Origin: Mollicutes bacterium
Lineage (GTDB): Bacteria; Bacillota_I; Bacilli_A; Izemoplasmatales; Izemoplasmataceae
Direction of reading: 5' to 3'
DNA: 62,009 bases
Assembly (NCBI GenBank): GCA_003551005.1
Contig: PULR01000024.1
Span: 1-62,009 of the forward strand
The notes under the pieces are model-generated. The model ran no database searches. It was not told the origin of the DNA and was given only the letters and a program-made list of their open reading frames with translations. The position numbers and the translations under genes are program-made. How positions within the stretch are numbered: position 1 is the first letter of the stretch; every line of letters starts with the position of its first letter. Below, one piece after another: positions 14,286 to 23,743 of this stretch.

Positions 14286-16280
14286 TCACTCCGCGTCCTG
14301 TCGACCGAAGTAATCGGTGTTGAGGATGTAGCGGCTCATCTGCAGTTTATGGATGAGCCGGTTGTGCATGAACTCGATGGTCTCATCGGGTATGTCCGCG
14401 CCTTCCTTGCGGATGATGCGCTCGTCTTTGGAAAGGTCGTAGATGAACTCGCGACGGATGAAGTCCGAATCGACGAACAGCGCCGTGGTACCGGAGGGGT
14501 CGAAGATGTCGCCGCCCATGATGTAGTTGTGGTCGATCTCAAGATTGAAGAGATTCGCGGTGGTCGGAAGGATGTCCACACTGGAGGATATCTCCTCGAA
14601 ATGCTGTTGCTCGAAGTCCGGATGGTAGATGAAGAAGGGGACCTTGTGCATGTTCAACGGACTTTCGTCGAGGTCCTTGTCCTGATCATAGTGATGAACA
14701 TCGTCGCGAGGAATACCGTAGGCGAAATGGTCGCTCATGACCATGACGACGGTGTCCTCGTTACGTCCGGAATCCTCGAGTCGATGCATGAGCTCCCCCA
14801 TGGCCTGGTCGAACTCGTAATGCGCGGCGTGGAAATATGTCATCGTCTCCTGCTGGGCTTCGCTCATCTCGTCGAAGGCGTCCTGGAAGCGGATGTCCTC
14901 TTCTTCAATAATGGTTTCGATGGTTTCGTAGTGGCGCACGGCCTGGGGATTGTTCTCGTCATAGGGGAGATGGCCGGAGACCGTGAGGTAGTAGGCGAAG
15001 AAATCGTCGTGCTGCAGTACGTTATCAAGGCTTACTTCCATCATTTCCTTATCACTCGGCCAAGGGTGGCCGGCGTAGTCGTCGAGTTCTTCATCGTCCA
15101 TCTCCTCCCCCGGGTCGAAATCTTCGGGGAGCAGACCCATGTCGATGGCTCCGTGGTATTCGTCAAAACCGGTGGTGTTTTCGTGGAAGTCTTCGCGAGG
15201 ATAGAAATGGTCGGTATAGTTGTGATGGGCGAGGGTATGATAGCCGGCGTCGTTGAAGATGCCGGGGAGCGTGTAGGGGAACGTGTTGTCGAGGACGCTG
15301 TACATGGAGAGGTTCTGTTCAGCATCCGGGGTCGGATAGTAGGAGGTGTGGATCATGAACTCCGTATCCGCCGTGTAGCGATAATACGGAGGGGCGTAAT
15401 GGTTTTCGAATACCCAGGAGCTCTCAAGCATCTCGGATGTGTAGGGCATGAGATGTTCGTCGATCGAGTAGGTATCCAGACTCTCGGCGAGAACAAGAAT
15501 TAAGTTCTTGTCTTCAAAGGCCCCGCTTTTCTGATTCGGCACTTGCTGAGTCCGGTCGTCAAGGAAACGCTCGACCAGATTGTCCATCTCGTCCTGGCGG
15601 TCGGTCTGCGGGGTGATCATCTGCCGGAGGTTGACCTGGGCGTAGGTCAACAGGCCGAAACGGTCGATGGTGAGCCGGGGGCTGTAGAACAAGTCGTAGA
15701 GGTCCCGGTCGGCATAATTGTAGTCGTATTGTCCCTCAGTAAGCGGCTGGGAGCTGATCGTCTGGACGGAGGTGAACATGAGCAGCACACCCAGCAGCAG
15801 GAGATACACCGGGACTACGGGTCTGCGGTAGCGGATATCGAACCATTCGCGGTCGCTTTTTCTCTTGGTGAGACGGATGGTGACAAGGACAAAAAGCAAG
15901 GGCAAAAAGAAGATCGCCTGCGACCAATGGAGGTTCATCAGCACCCGTCTGGCGAAATCGATGCCCTGCCCCGCTTCGACAATGACACGCAGCGAGAAGA
16001 AATTGCTCATGATGATGTAATAGATTGTCTGTGCGAAATAGAAGATGGACATCGCCAGCAAAAGAAGCGGAAGCAGAATCTTGACGCCCCGGGGCTTGAA
16101 GAAGCGAAGGAGAAACACGAAAAAGACCGTATAGGTGAAGGAGAACAGGACGATTCTCAGGAAATGGATGTTCAGCACCCTGTTCAACGTGACAATACGG
16201 AAGACGCCTTCCAGCAGGAGTATGCTTCCGAGAATCAACAGGAATATGAACGTCAGGTTTTTGATCCGCTGTTTTTCCAT
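14286..16280 (-). CDS. LTA synthase-like sulfatase-fold membrane protein
   Basis: A 664-residue protein of the LtaS/phosphoglycerol transferase group, which polymerises glycerol phosphate onto a lipid anchor outside the cell membrane. Five hydrophobic helices fill residues 10-180; the extracellular alkaline-phosphatase-like domain follows, with the first metal ligand in LAESLDT (Glu266) and the putative nucleophile Thr303 in YRYTADTEF. Later metal and substrate residues appear in VSGHLPY and MSDHFAYG. The GTG at 16292 overlaps the ribosome site, so ATG 16280 after AAAGGAGG is chosen. It is a single gene between two terminators or promoters. Its presence indicates a monoderm envelope with glycerol-phosphate polymers. 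Exact activity (synthase or primase) is open. Confidence 0.88.
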   Translation of the reverse strand: MEKQRIKNLTFIFLLILGSILLLEGVFRIVTLNRVLNIHFLRIVLFSFTYTVFFVFLLRFFKPRGVKILLPLLLLAMSIFYFAQTIYYIIMSNFFSLRVIVEAGQGIDFARRVLMNLHWSQAIFFLPLLFVLVTIRLTKRKSDREWFDIRYRRPVVPVYLLLLGVLLMFTSVQTISSQPLTEGQYDYNYADRDLYDLFYSPRLTIDRFGLLTYAQVNLRQMITPQTDRQDEMDNLVERFLDDRTQQVPNQKSGAFEDKNLILVLAESLDTYSIDEHLMPYTSEMLESSWVFENHYAPPYYRYTADTEFMIHTSYYPTPDAEQNLSMYSVLDNTFPYTLPGIFNDAGYHTLAHHNYTDHFYPREDFHENTTGFDEYHGAIDMGLLPEDFDPGEEMDDEELDDYAGHPWPSDKEMMEVSLDNVLQHDDFFAYYLTVSGHLPYDENNPQAVRHYETIETIIEEEDIRFQDAFDEMSEAQQETMTYFHAAHYEFDQAMGELMHRLEDSGRNEDTVVMVMSDHFAYGIPRDDVHHYDQDKDLDESPLNMHKVPFFIYHPDFEQQHFEEISSSVDILPTTANLFNLEIDHNYIMGGDIFDPSGTTALFVDSDFIRREFIYDLSKDERIIRKEGADIPDETIEFMHNRLIHKLQMSRYILNTDYFGRQDAE

Positions 16281-16365
16281 GGCTGGGCCCACCTCCTTTC
16301 CTTTGCACGTGATATTGGAGGGCTTTTCCTGCAGGCGATATACGGGGATAAGCCGATTACAACAT

Positions 16366-16394
16366 ATTATACTAGATAATGAGTATTATGAAAA
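16366..16394 (-). promoter_or_regulatory. promoter of LTA synthase-like gene
   Basis: On the minus strand TTTTCA (16394-16389), 17-base spacer, TATAAT (16371-16366). Confidence 0.6.
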
Positions 16395-16450
16395 CCACGT
16401 GGCTTATATTTAAAGGTCGACTGGGAGTTTGGGAGTTCGCTCCGCCAGGC

Positions 16451-16479
16451 TTGACAATCCGGGCTGAATCTCATAGAAT
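16451..16479 (+). promoter_or_regulatory. promoter of tRNA-His/Gln/Leu cluster
   Basis: TTGACA (16451-16456), 17-base spacer, TAGAAT (16474-16479), about 29 bases before tRNA-His. Confidence 0.8.
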
Positions 16480-16507
16480 AGTTGTAGCCTTTAGAAGGCC
16501 CGCATAT

Positions 16508-16584
16508 GGCGGCTGTGGCGAAGCGGTTAACGCACCGGATTGTGGCTCCGGCATCCGCGGGTTCAAATCCCGTCAGTCGCCCCA
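16508..16584 (+). tRNA. tRNA-His (GTG)
   Basis: Acceptor stem GCGGCTG/CAGTCGC with the extra G(-1) at 16508 opposite C73, the identity element of tRNA-His. Anticodon GTG at 16542-16544 and encoded CCA at 16582-16584. Confidence 0.95.
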
Positions 16585-16587
16585 TAC

Positions 16588-16662
16588 TGGGCTATAGCCA
16601 AGTGGTTAAGGCATCGGACTTTGACTCCGACACCGGTGGTTCGAATCCACCTAGCCCAGCCA
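16588..16662 (+). tRNA. tRNA-Gln (TTG)
   Basis: Acceptor stem TGGGCTA/TAGCCCA, anticodon TTG at 16621-16623, discriminator G and encoded CCA at 16660-16662. It begins three bases after tRNA-His. Confidence 0.95.
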
Positions 16663-16673
16663 CTTTTCTTTTT

Positions 16674-16756
16674 GCGGGTGTGGCGGAACTGGCAGACGCG
16701 CTAGATTTAGGATCTAGTTCTTCGGAGTGCAGGTTCGAATCCTGTCACCCGCACCA
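16674..16756 (+). tRNA. tRNA-Leu (TAG)
   Basis: A class II tRNA with acceptor stem GCGGGTG/CACCCGC, anticodon TAG at 16708-16710, a short variable arm, discriminator A and encoded CCA at 16754-16756. Confidence 0.95.
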
Positions 16757-16766
16757 TCGGCACTGC

Positions 16767-16795
16767 AACGCAGCTCTTCGGGCTGCGTTTTATTT
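16767..16795. terminator. terminator of tRNA cluster
   Basis: An 8-bp stem AACGCAGC/GCTGCGTT with a seven-base loop is followed by TTTATTTTG. The convergent exporter-like gene stops within the T-rich tail (TTA at 16790-16792). Confidence 0.85.
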
Positions 16796-17782
16796 TGCTT
16801 CGCGCCGTCTTTTGGCATAGTCCGCATGCTCCGCGTGGAAGTTGATCTTGACACTCAGAAACGCCTCGAGTTCGAAAAGCATCTGAAAGAGCACGGCACG
16901 GGCTTCAAACGAGGCACGGTCCTCGGGGAGCGGTTTTTCGCGATATGTTTGCAGAAGTTCCCGCAAGGCTTTCAACCTCGGCGTCGCCCGGTCCTCGAGC
17001 CCGATGTCCTCGGCAAGCCCCTCGAGATAATCGGCGATGGGAGTTGCGTAGGCATGGGGTTCATTGAGTTTTTCGGCCAGTTCGAACAATCGGGTGAGGC
17101 GCTCCGATTGGGCCTTACGCATGTAGAGATAATCCACATGCGACCGTCCTCGGTCGAAGAGGATGTCTTTTTCAAGCAGCTCGGCTTCGTTCAGAGTCTT
17201 CTCAACCTCCAGCTTCATGCCTTCGTGTGACCGTTGGCAGACAGCCGTGACATTCGGTTCCCTCAAACACCTGGCAAGCTGGAGGATTTCTTTTCGCAGG
17301 AGTTCATCAAGGTGCGCCGTATGCTTGATGAGGACTTTGTGGGTGTTCAGCGGATAAAGAAGGTTCAGCGCCAGAGAAACAGCCACGGCGAGTGCGATGA
17401 TGGCGGCGCTGTTAAACAAGGTCCACAGATCGAAACCGCCTGCGAGCAGAAGATGGCTCGCCAGCACGAGGCTGGGAACGATGCCGGCTTCAATCTTCAG
17501 AATGAAGCTCATGGCTGCAAATGCAAAGGTAAAGGGAAAGAACACCCAGACGTCATAACCGAACACAAGAAAGAACCCCGTCCCCATAAGAAGCGCAAGC
17601 AAGGCGTTGGCAAGCCGTTTCCCGGCCAGAATGAAGGAGTCTTTGCGGGTCAGCTGGATGCTGAGGACTGCGAGAATACCGGCGGTGATGGTCTGGTCCA
17701 GCCGCAGCGCCATCGCCAGCGCTGTCGTAATCGTGGCGGCGATGGTCATCTTGATTGCAGTATGGAATTGACGTCTGTCCAT
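16790..17782 (-). CDS. aromatic acid exporter-like membrane protein (FUSC/DUF939 type)
   Basis: A 330-residue protein with an N-terminal membrane half and a cytosolic helical half, the layout of the aromatic acid exporter family (ArAE, DUF939) seen in Bacillus YgaE-like proteins. Four to six hydrophobic segments lie within residues 7-140 (for example TIAATITTALAMAL and the GILAVLSIQLTRKDS motif near residue 35). Residues 150-320 are charged, helical and coiled-coil-like. AAAGAGGTG precedes the ATG. Substrate is unknown; the family name comes from relatives that export hydroxybenzoates. It is transcribed divergently from the second degV. Confidence 0.8.
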   Translation of the reverse strand: MDRRQFHTAIKMTIAATITTALAMALRLDQTITAGILAVLSIQLTRKDSFILAGKRLANALLALLMGTGFFLVFGYDVWVFFPFTFAFAAMSFILKIEAGIVPSLVLASHLLLAGGFDLWTLFNSAAIIALAVAVSLALNLLYPLNTHKVLIKHTAHLDELLRKEILQLARCLREPNVTAVCQRSHEGMKLEVEKTLNEAELLEKDILFDRGRSHVDYLYMRKAQSERLTRLFELAEKLNEPHAYATPIADYLEGLAEDIGLEDRATPRLKALRELLQTYREKPLPEDRASFEARAVLFQMLFELEAFLSVKINFHAEHADYAKRRREAK

Positions 17783-17806
17783 ATGCCTGACACCTCTTTC
17801 GTAACA

Positions 17807-17835
17807 TTGTAAAAGCGGACTGTCGGTGCTATAAT
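17807..17835 (+). promoter_or_regulatory. promoter of second degV
   Basis: TTGTAA (17807-17812), 17-base spacer, TATAAT (17830-17835), the latter preceded by TGC, an extended -10. Confidence 0.78.
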
Positions 17836-17878
17836 GTCAATTGAGTGCAACCACGGGAAAAGACGAGGAGAATGGTTT

Positions 17879-18727
17879 ATGGCTGGACTTCAGCTAATCA
17901 GCGACAGCACGTGCGATCTCTCAAAGACGTTGCTCGAGCAGTACAACATCGACACGATTCCGCTTTATGTGACATTCGGGGATGCGTATTACCGTGACGG
18001 CGTGGACATGACCCCCGATGATCTCTATCGCAAGGTCGTGGAGGTCGGGGATGTCCCGAAGACCGCCGCCGCGGGACCCGCTGATTTCGAGTCGGTCTTC
18101 AAGAAGCACCTCGATGAAGGGAAACAAGTTCTTTATCTGGGGATTGGTTCAAAGTTCTCCGCGTCTTTGCAGAATGCGATGGTCGCCAAGCAGAATCTCG
18201 GAAGCGACGACATCTTCCTCGTCGATTCCGAGAATCTTTCTTCCGGTTCGGGGTTGCTGTTGCTCAAAGCCGCCAAGTGGCGGGATGAAGGATACGGCCC
18301 AAAAGACATCCGCTCGTGGCTTCGGGAACTGATTCCCAAGGTCCGCACGCAGTTCGTCATCGACACCCTGGAATATCTGCACAAAGGCGGTCGGATTAAA
18401 GCCATCAGCCGTTTCGTGGGAACCCGTCTGAAACTGAAACCCATCATCAAGGTCGTCGATGGGGAGATGACGGTAGGGAAGAAACCCCGGGGCAACATGC
18501 GGATTGCAATCAAACGTATGCTCGAGGACGTTTTTAAAGACGTTGAAGCCATCGACCCCGAGTTTGTCATGATTACGCACTCCCATGCCGATGATTCCGT
18601 GAAATACATCAAGCAAGAGCTCTCCGCAAAGCTAGATGTGCAGCATCTTCTCGAAACACACGCAGGCTGCGTGATCTCCACTCATTGCGGTCCCGGGACT
18701 GTCGGCGTCCTCTATATCGAGAAATGA
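17879..18727 (+). CDS. DegV family fatty-acid-binding protein
   Basis: A 282-residue DegV/FakB-type lipid carrier. It begins MAGLQLISDSTCDLS, with the DST lipid-carboxylate loop, and has the GDVPKTAAAGPADF segment near residue 56 in place of the usual TSQPS loop, GIGSKFSASLQNA near residue 94, and HKGGRIKAISRFVG near residue 168. The C-terminal THCGPGTVG motif is typical. The frame extends upstream to 17834, but that start lies inside the -10 box; ATG 17879 has GAGGAG eight bases upstream. It is probably monocistronic, closed by a terminator. The loop difference from the degV at 13363 suggests a different ligand. Confidence 0.92.
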   Translation: MAGLQLISDSTCDLSKTLLEQYNIDTIPLYVTFGDAYYRDGVDMTPDDLYRKVVEVGDVPKTAAAGPADFESVFKKHLDEGKQVLYLGIGSKFSASLQNAMVAKQNLGSDDIFLVDSENLSSGSGLLLLKAAKWRDEGYGPKDIRSWLRELIPKVRTQFVIDTLEYLHKGGRIKAISRFVGTRLKLKPIIKVVDGEMTVGKKPRGNMRIAIKRMLEDVFKDVEAIDPEFVMITHSHADDSVKYIKQELSAKLDVQHLLETHAGCVISTHCGPGTVGVLYIEK

Positions 18728-18739
18728 GCAGGAAAGGAA

Positions 18740-18766
18740 AGCCCGTACTCGGTACGGGCTTTTTTA
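18740..18766. terminator. bidirectional terminator degV / metK
   Basis: A 9-bp stem AGCCCGTAC/GTACGGGCT with a TCG loop is followed by T6. The metK stop codon (TTA on the plus strand, 18764-18766) lies in the tail. Confidence 0.9.
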
Positions 18767-19915
18767 TAAACGGCGTCTGATTTCCTCGACCTTGTCGAGG
18801 CGCTCCCAGGGAAGGTCGAGGTCGTCACGTCCGAAATGGCCGTAGGCTGCAGTCTGTAGATAGATGGGACGTTTGAGGTCGAGCGTGCGGATAATCGCTC
18901 CGGGACGGAGGTCGAAGACTGAGCGGATGAGTGTAATCATCTCGTCGTTGGTAATCTTGCCGGTGTTGAAGCTGTCGACGCCGACGCTGATCGGCTCGGT
19001 GACCCCGATTGCGTAGGAGAGCTGGACTTCAAGCCGTTCGGCGAGCCCGGCGGCGACGAGGTTCTTGGCGACGTAGCGGGCGGCATATGCCGCGCTACGG
19101 TCGACTTTGGAAGGATCTTTACCGCTGTAGGCACCCCCGCCGTGACGGGATTGGCTTCCATACGAATCGACGACAATCTTTCGCCCGGTCAGTCCGGCGT
19201 CTCCTTTCGGGCCGCCGGTGACGAATTTTCCGGTGGGGTTGATGTAGTAGCGGGTCCGCTCGTCGATGAGCGTGTCGGGAAGCACGACGTTGAAAACGTG
19301 TGTCTCGATGTCGGAATAGATGTCTTCTTGTTTGACATTCGGCGCGTGCTGTGTCGAGAGGACGACGCTGTGGATGCGCAGGGGGGTGTCGTCTTCATCG
19401 TACTCGATGGTGATTTGTGTCTTGCCATCAGGGCGCAGGTAGGGGAGCGTCCGGTCCTTGCGGACCGCGCTCAGCCGTCGGGCGAGTTTCTGTGCCAGAT
19501 CGTGCGTCAAGGGCATGTAGTTGGCCGTCTCGTTCGTGGCGTAGCCGATCATCACCCCTTGGTCGCCGGCGCCGATCTCGTCGTTTTTATCCACCCCGCG
19601 GGCTATGTCGGGGGATTGTTCGTCGATGGAGACGAGTACGCCCATTGTTTCGGCATCGAAACCGTATTTACCACGGTTGTAGCCGATGGCGTCGACCGTC
19701 TCCCGGACGGTCTTCTGGATGTCGACATAGGTGGTGGTTGTGATTTCACCGGTGACGAGAATGAACCCGGTCGTCGCGGAGGTCTCGCAGGCGACGCGGG
19801 CGTCCGGGTCTTCGGCAAGGATGGCGTCGAGGATGGCGTCGGAGACTTGATCGCAGATCTTGTCCGGATGGCCTTCGGTGACGGCCTCCGAGGTGAACAG
19901 TTTACGGTTTTTCAT
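18764..19915 (-). CDS. metK: S-adenosylmethionine synthetase
   Basis: MetK makes S-adenosylmethionine from ATP and methionine in the cytosol. The 383-residue protein has the family start [17 protein letters not shown] (His and Asp of the active site), the [12 protein letters not shown] motif near residue 116, and [13 protein letters not shown] near residue 234 with the P-loop-like [19 protein letters not shown] downstream. It overlaps the end of yidD by 14 bases and so forms an operon with it. I see no SAM riboswitch in the leader. No other function fits. Confidence 0.97.
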   Translation of the reverse strand: MKNRKLFTSEAVTEGHPDKICDQVSDAILDAILAEDPDARVACETSATTGFILVTGEITTTTYVDIQKTVRETVDAIGYNRGKYGFDAETMGVLVSIDEQSPDIARGVDKNDEIGAGDQGVMIGYATNETANYMPLTHDLAQKLARRLSAVRKDRTLPYLRPDGKTQITIEYDEDDTPLRIHSVVLSTQHAPNVKQEDIYSDIETHVFNVVLPDTLIDERTRYYINPTGKFVTGGPKGDAGLTGRKIVVDSYGSQSRHGGGAYSGKDPSKVDRSAAYAARYVAKNLVAAGLAERLEVQLSYAIGVTEPISVGVDSFNTGKITNDEMITLIRSVFDLRPGAIIRTLDLKRPIYLQTAAYGHFGRDDLDLPWERLDKVEEIRRRL

Positions 19916-20174
19916 GGTCTGATGACCTCGCTTTTCTTCTGGTTTTGTCTTGCTTCAATCGGGGCACGGGATCGTAGCCGCCTTTGGAGAAGGGATTGCA
20001 GCGCAGGATGCGGTAGAGGGAAAGCCAGGATGCGTAAAAGAAATTGTGTGTTTCAAAGGCTTCCTTGGCATATTGGCTGCAGGAAGGGTGGTAGCGACAG
20101 GTCGGATTCTGATGTCTCGATGTCCGCTGGTATAAGGAGATGAGCTTCAAAATGAATCGTTTCAAGGCGACCAC
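19902..20174 (-). CDS. yidD: membrane protein insertion efficiency factor YidD
   Basis: A small, basic, membrane-associated protein that assists YidC-dependent insertion. The 90-residue frame has the hallmark [18 protein letters not shown] motif near residue 23 and [19 protein letters not shown] near residue 51, which identify the family. GTG at 20174 and TTG at 20165 are both possible starts; relatives begin close to the Met-Lys-Arg-Phe sequence read from 20165. In most bacteria yidD sits with rnpA and yidC; here it is instead upstream of metK and overlaps it. Confidence 0.93.
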   Translation of the reverse strand: MVALKRFILKLISLYQRTSRHQNPTCRYHPSCSQYAKEAFETHNFFYASWLSLYRILRCNPFSKGGYDPVPRLKQDKTRRKARSSDHEKP

Positions 20175-20191
20175 CCCGCATATTCACACTA

Positions 20192-20220
20192 ATCATACCA
20201 AAACGACCTTGCTCCCGCAA
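20192..20220 (-). promoter_or_regulatory. promoter of yidD-metK
   Basis: On the minus strand TTGCGG (20220-20215), 17-base spacer, TATGAT (20197-20192). Confidence 0.65.
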
Positions 20221-20251
20221 TAGATGTACAGGCTGTGCGTCGCCATAATCG

Positions 20252-20280
20252 TGGACAAAGGCGGGGGCGTCTGATACAAT
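20252..20280 (+). promoter_or_regulatory. promoter of ytxK-ackA
   Basis: TGGACA (20252-20257), 17-base spacer, TACAAT (20275-20280). It places the transcript start after the ATG at 20282, which supports the ATG at 20297 as the real start. Confidence 0.65.
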
Positions 20281-20296
20281 AATGAACGGTGGTTCA

Positions 20297-21244
20297 ATGG
20301 CGAATGACAAGCAGGTCGAGACCTTCTACGACTACGTGGAGGTTGTTGCGGATACGCTGTACCGTGAACAGAAGACCCCCTATCTCACATCCATCAAGCG
20401 GGCCTTGGATATCCTGCTCGATGAAGATTACGGCGACGAGCTGGGTAAAGAGGCGCGTAGACGCCTCGAGTCGGCTCGAAACAGTGTGACGGACGAACCG
20501 TTTGCACGCGAGAACGTGCGCAAGGCGATTCAGCTTTCCTTGCTCAAGGCTTTCAAGCACGAGCGGATCACGAACGCGATGGTCACGCCCGATTCCATCG
20601 GCATGTTCATGGCCTATTTGTTGAAAAAACTCTACGATGACAAACCGGCGACTTCCATCCTCGATCCGCTCGCGGGAACGGGAAATCTCTTGGCGACGCT
20701 GCACAACCATTATCGCGACGACGTGGTGTACTACGGTATCGATAGCGACGCCCTGCTTTGTGAAGTTGCACGAAATCTGCTGGATGCGATGGAGGCCGAC
20801 CATCAGATTTTCCATCAGGACACGCTCACCTATCAAGGTCCAATCGTGGACGTCATCGTAACGGATTTCCCTGTCGAGGATGTGTCGAGACGGCATGCGT
20901 ACTTCCCCTACGACGTCATTCTCCATCATATCCAGCATCTGCAGCCCGGCGGATTTTTCATGGGATTGATCGAGAACGACTTCTTCGATCAGCCCGAGCA
21001 GAAAAAATTCCGGGAGAGACTGCTCGAGCAGGCGCATCTCTTCGGCTTGCTCAAGCTTGATGAGGGCCTTTTCGACAACCACCCCCAAAGCATTCTCCTC
21101 CTGCAGAAAAAGCTCCGGAAAGATGAAGCCCACCGCGAGGATTTCCTGATTGCCGACCTCCCGCCCTTCCGGGACGAGCAACGCTTCCAACAAGCATTAC
21201 ACAAGATAGAAAACTGGTTCGCCAAGAAGAGAGGAAGATTTTAA
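20297..21244 (+). CDS. YtxK-like class I SAM-dependent methyltransferase
   Basis: A 315-residue protein of the YtxK group, related to the N6-adenine methyltransferase (HsdM-like) fold. [16 protein letters not shown] near residue 93 is followed by the SAM-binding [13 protein letters not shown] motif near residue 126, and VTDFPVED near residue 191 takes the place of the NPPY catalytic motif of DNA methyltransferases, so DNA methylation is doubtful. ATG 20297 is chosen over 20282, which lies between the -10 box and the likely transcript start. The stop shares a base with the ackA start. The ytxK-ackA order is the same as in Bacillus subtilis. Its substrate is unknown. Confidence 0.85.
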   Translation: MANDKQVETFYDYVEVVADTLYREQKTPYLTSIKRALDILLDEDYGDELGKEARRRLESARNSVTDEPFARENVRKAIQLSLLKAFKHERITNAMVTPDSIGMFMAYLLKKLYDDKPATSILDPLAGTGNLLATLHNHYRDDVVYYGIDSDALLCEVARNLLDAMEADHQIFHQDTLTYQGPIVDVIVTDFPVEDVSRRHAYFPYDVILHHIQHLQPGGFFMGLIENDFFDQPEQKKFRERLLEQAHLFGLLKLDEGLFDNHPQSILLLQKKLRKDEAHREDFLIADLPPFRDEQRFQQALHKIENWFAKKRGRF

Positions 21245-22428
21245 TGAAAATCATCGCAGTCAACGCTGGCAGTTCGTCTTTGAAATTCCAACTGCTCAAG
21301 ATGCCCGAAGAAAACACGATCGCCAGCGGCGTGGTCGAACGCATCGGGCTCGAGGACGGCAAGTTCTCCATCAAGCAAGATGGTGAGAAGCACGAGGAGA
21401 CTCTGGATGTCCCCGACCACAACGTTGCGGTTGAGACGCTGCTGAAGCGTCTGGTCGAATTCGGCATCGTGAAGAGTTATGAAGAGATCGCCGGGGTCGG
21501 TCATCGTGTCGTCCACGGCGGCGAGCGATTCAGCGATTCTGTCCGCATCGATGACGATGTCATCGATGCCATCGAGGAGGTCAGCGACCTCGCACCGTTA
21601 CATAATCCCGCGAACCTCACCGGTATCCGGGCCTTTCAGGAGGCATTGCCCGATAAGCCGATGGCCGCCGTCTTCGACACAGCCTTCCATCAGACCATGG
21701 ATGAGGATGTGTACATGTATTCCACGCCTTATTCATGGTATGAAAAGCACGGCGTCCGTAAATACGGCTTCCATGGAACCTCTCATAAATATGTCTCGAA
21801 CCGTGCCGCGGAGATTCTCGGTCGCGACGTAGAAGATCTCCGCACCATCGTTTTGCACATCGGCAACGGCGCCAGCTTGTGCGCGGTTGACGGTGGCCGC
21901 AGTGTCGACACTTCGATGGGCTTCACCCCGCTGGCTGGTATTGCGATGGGAACCCGCAGCGGCGACATCGACCCGGCCATCATCGAGTTTATCGCGCAGA
22001 AGGAAGAAAAGACGGTCCAGGAAGTCATGAATGATTTGAACAAGAAATCCGGTTATCTCGGTATCAGCGGTGTCTCTTCCGATTCCCGCGACCTCTGGTC
22101 CGCGGCGGATGAAGGTAACGAACGTGCGCTGCTTGCGATTCGCAAGCAGACGAAGATGATTGCCGATTATATCGGTGCTTACTTCGTCGAGATGGGCGGC
22201 GTCGATGCCATCGTATTCACGGCCGGCGTGGGCGAGAATGCACCCCGCACCCGCAGACTGGTTGTCGAGAGGCTGCGGGCGCTTGGAGCGAAACTTGATG
22301 AGCAAGCCAACGAGGTACATGGAGAGGAGCGCGTCATCTCGACATCCGATTCCGCTATCGACGTGCTTGTCGTACCCACCAATGAAGAGCTGATGATCGC
22401 CCGGGACACGGTCCGCTTGATCGGCTGA
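21244..22428 (+). CDS. ackA: acetate kinase
   Basis: AckA interconverts acetyl phosphate plus ADP and acetate plus ATP, the ATP-yielding end of acetate fermentation. The 394-residue protein starts [18 protein letters not shown], with the acetate-kinase signature, and has GHRVVHGGE near residue 87, the catalytic Asp in FDTAFHQTM near residue 144, [11 protein letters not shown] near residue 205 and [10 protein letters not shown] near residue 325. AGAGGAAG precedes the start, inside the end of the methyltransferase gene. No pta gene is in the window. Downstream, a hairpin at 22468-22526 may end this transcript. Confidence 0.97.
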   Translation: MKIIAVNAGSSSLKFQLLKMPEENTIASGVVERIGLEDGKFSIKQDGEKHEETLDVPDHNVAVETLLKRLVEFGIVKSYEEIAGVGHRVVHGGERFSDSVRIDDDVIDAIEEVSDLAPLHNPANLTGIRAFQEALPDKPMAAVFDTAFHQTMDEDVYMYSTPYSWYEKHGVRKYGFHGTSHKYVSNRAAEILGRDVEDLRTIVLHIGNGASLCAVDGGRSVDTSMGFTPLAGIAMGTRSGDIDPAIIEFIAQKEEKTVQEVMNDLNKKSGYLGISGVSSDSRDLWSAADEGNERALLAIRKQTKMIADYIGAYFVEMGGVDAIVFTAGVGENAPRTRRLVVERLRALGAKLDEQANEVHGEERVISTSDSAIDVLVVPTNEELMIARDTVRLIG

Positions 22429-22467
22429 GTTTCTCTTAAAACGCACACTCGCATTTCTTCAAAAGAA

Positions 22468-22526
22468 AAAAGCAGTCTCATCCGTACCATACTTTACGAG
22501 GAGGTATGATGATGAAGACTGCTTTT
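22468..22526 (+). promoter_or_regulatory. hairpin enclosing a ribosome site and start codon
   Basis: An 11-base perfect inverted repeat AAAAGCAGTCT (22468-22478) / AGACTGCTTTT (22516-22526) encloses the GAGGAGG ribosome site (22498-22504) and the ATGs of the next gene, and is followed by a T-rich stretch. An inner CATAC/GTATG pair adds to it. It could be a terminator for ackA that overlaps the next gene, or a structure that hides the ribosome site. Confidence 0.55.
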
Positions 22527-23738
22527 GTTTTTGTTTTGTTTCTGCTTGTGTATGTCGCGACGCCGCTTGATGTCCATGCAGATGCAGAGGCCGATGTCGA
22601 GCTGCACGTCGACGGCCCTCTGTTCACAGTTGAAGGCGGGACGTTCACCCATGAAGTGGAACTGCCGGATGAGGCCGGTGAGTTAGGGATGTTGAAGGCT
22701 CCTGAAGGGTACGTCGTCTTCGGCGACATCGTGAGACGGTCACTGCAGACGTATGATGGGTATTTGCTGTGGCTGGATCCACAGGGGAATGTCGTCCGCG
22801 AAGAGCTTTACGACTGGGGTGGCTATGAATCTGTCCGGGAGGTTTTGTTTCTTGATGGAAACTTGGTCGCGCAGATCGACCAAAGACAAGCTCCTGGAAG
22901 AACTTGGCAGGATTTCGCCTACGGTCATGTCCATCTTTATTCTGCGGATTCGCTTATCCGTTCCATTGACACCGATGCGGAGGTGGACATTCATTTAGAG
23001 CAAGGGGTTGTGAATATTGAAGGAAGGAACCCCGAACGCAGTTATGATCATGTGCTGCTGCCCACTGGGGAGCTCTTGATTGAAGCCCTGCTTTATGGCG
23101 TCGAAGACGGTGGCGAGTACAATTCAGAAGTCACTTTGCATGTCCATCGTTGGGCGGAACTTAATGGAGAGCGTATTGAAGGGATTTCCCAGTTACGATA
23201 TCCCGGGCATTATCGACTTGAGACACATACCCGGCTTCGAGAATTCACGCTTCACGCTGAGCTTGAGGGTGTAGAGCCGGAGGGTACCTATGATTCGGGT
23301 GTCGAAGTCACGCTTGCAAAAGGGAAACTGTCCTTGAATGGCGAACCGCAGCCGGACTCATTCACCATCGAGGATCCCGGGAACCATGTTCTCACCATTG
23401 AAGGGGTCGGAGGCTATGAAGAAGAAGTATTTTTCACAGTTCGTTCGGAACTCGATGCGGAAACCTTTGAAGAGCCGCTCGAGGTTCCCTATACCCTGGA
23501 ATTCAGCGGCATCGGTCATCTGAACAATCACAGGATCGATTCGGGTGAGATTATCAGCGATCCCGGGGATTACACGCTGATCATCACCGGCGAAGGTGAC
23601 TACGAAGAGGTGCATCGTTTCACCCTCTTCGAGGAGAGTGAGTCGCTTCCCCGTTTCCTCAGACTTGAATTTGGCATCCTCGCGATTGTTTCAGTCGTTG
23701 TGGGTAGTATGATCATCTGGCGATTCTTCAGACACTGA
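22512..23738 (+). CDS. secreted, membrane-anchored repeat protein of unknown function
   Basis: A protein of about 408 residues that I do not recognise. It has a signal peptide (Lys, then FVFVLFLLVYVATPL, cleavage near Ala-Asp-Ala at residue 24) and one C-terminal membrane helix (LAIVSVVVGSMIIWRF) with a short basic tail, so most of it lies outside the cell. Residues 30-200 are acidic. Residues 210-385 hold three diverged repeats of about 75-85 residues, each with the pattern Leu-Asn-(Gly/Asn), then Pro-Gly-x-Tyr/His-x-Leu and an aromatic-Glu-Glu step, such as ILTIEGVGGYEEE-like and LIITGEGDYEE strands, suggestive of beta-sandwich domains. ATGs at 22506, 22509 and 22512 are possible; 22512 is seven bases from the ribosome site. 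Confidence 0.75.
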   Translation: MKTAFVFVLFLLVYVATPLDVHADAEADVELHVDGPLFTVEGGTFTHEVELPDEAGELGMLKAPEGYVVFGDIVRRSLQTYDGYLLWLDPQGNVVREELYDWGGYESVREVLFLDGNLVAQIDQRQAPGRTWQDFAYGHVHLYSADSLIRSIDTDAEVDIHLEQGVVNIEGRNPERSYDHVLLPTGELLIEALLYGVEDGGEYNSEVTLHVHRWAELNGERIEGISQLRYPGHYRLETHTRLREFTLHAELEGVEPEGTYDSGVEVTLAKGKLSLNGEPQPDSFTIEDPGNHVLTIEGVGGYEEEVFFTVRSELDAETFEEPLEVPYTLEFSGIGHLNNHRIDSGEIISDPGDYTLIITGEGDYEEVHRFTLFEESESLPRFLRLEFGILAIVSVVVGSMIIWRFFRH

Positions 23739-23743
23739 AGATG

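Noticed and set aside
15543-16379. 278-codon frame antisense to the LTA synthase-like gene
   Set aside because: Composition is that of a mirrored coding strand (acidic/Gln-rich), with no motif; the minus-strand gene is certain.
19916-20220. SAM riboswitch before metK
   Set aside because: metK is preceded by an overlapping yidD gene, and the leader before yidD is too short and lacks the S-box motifs.
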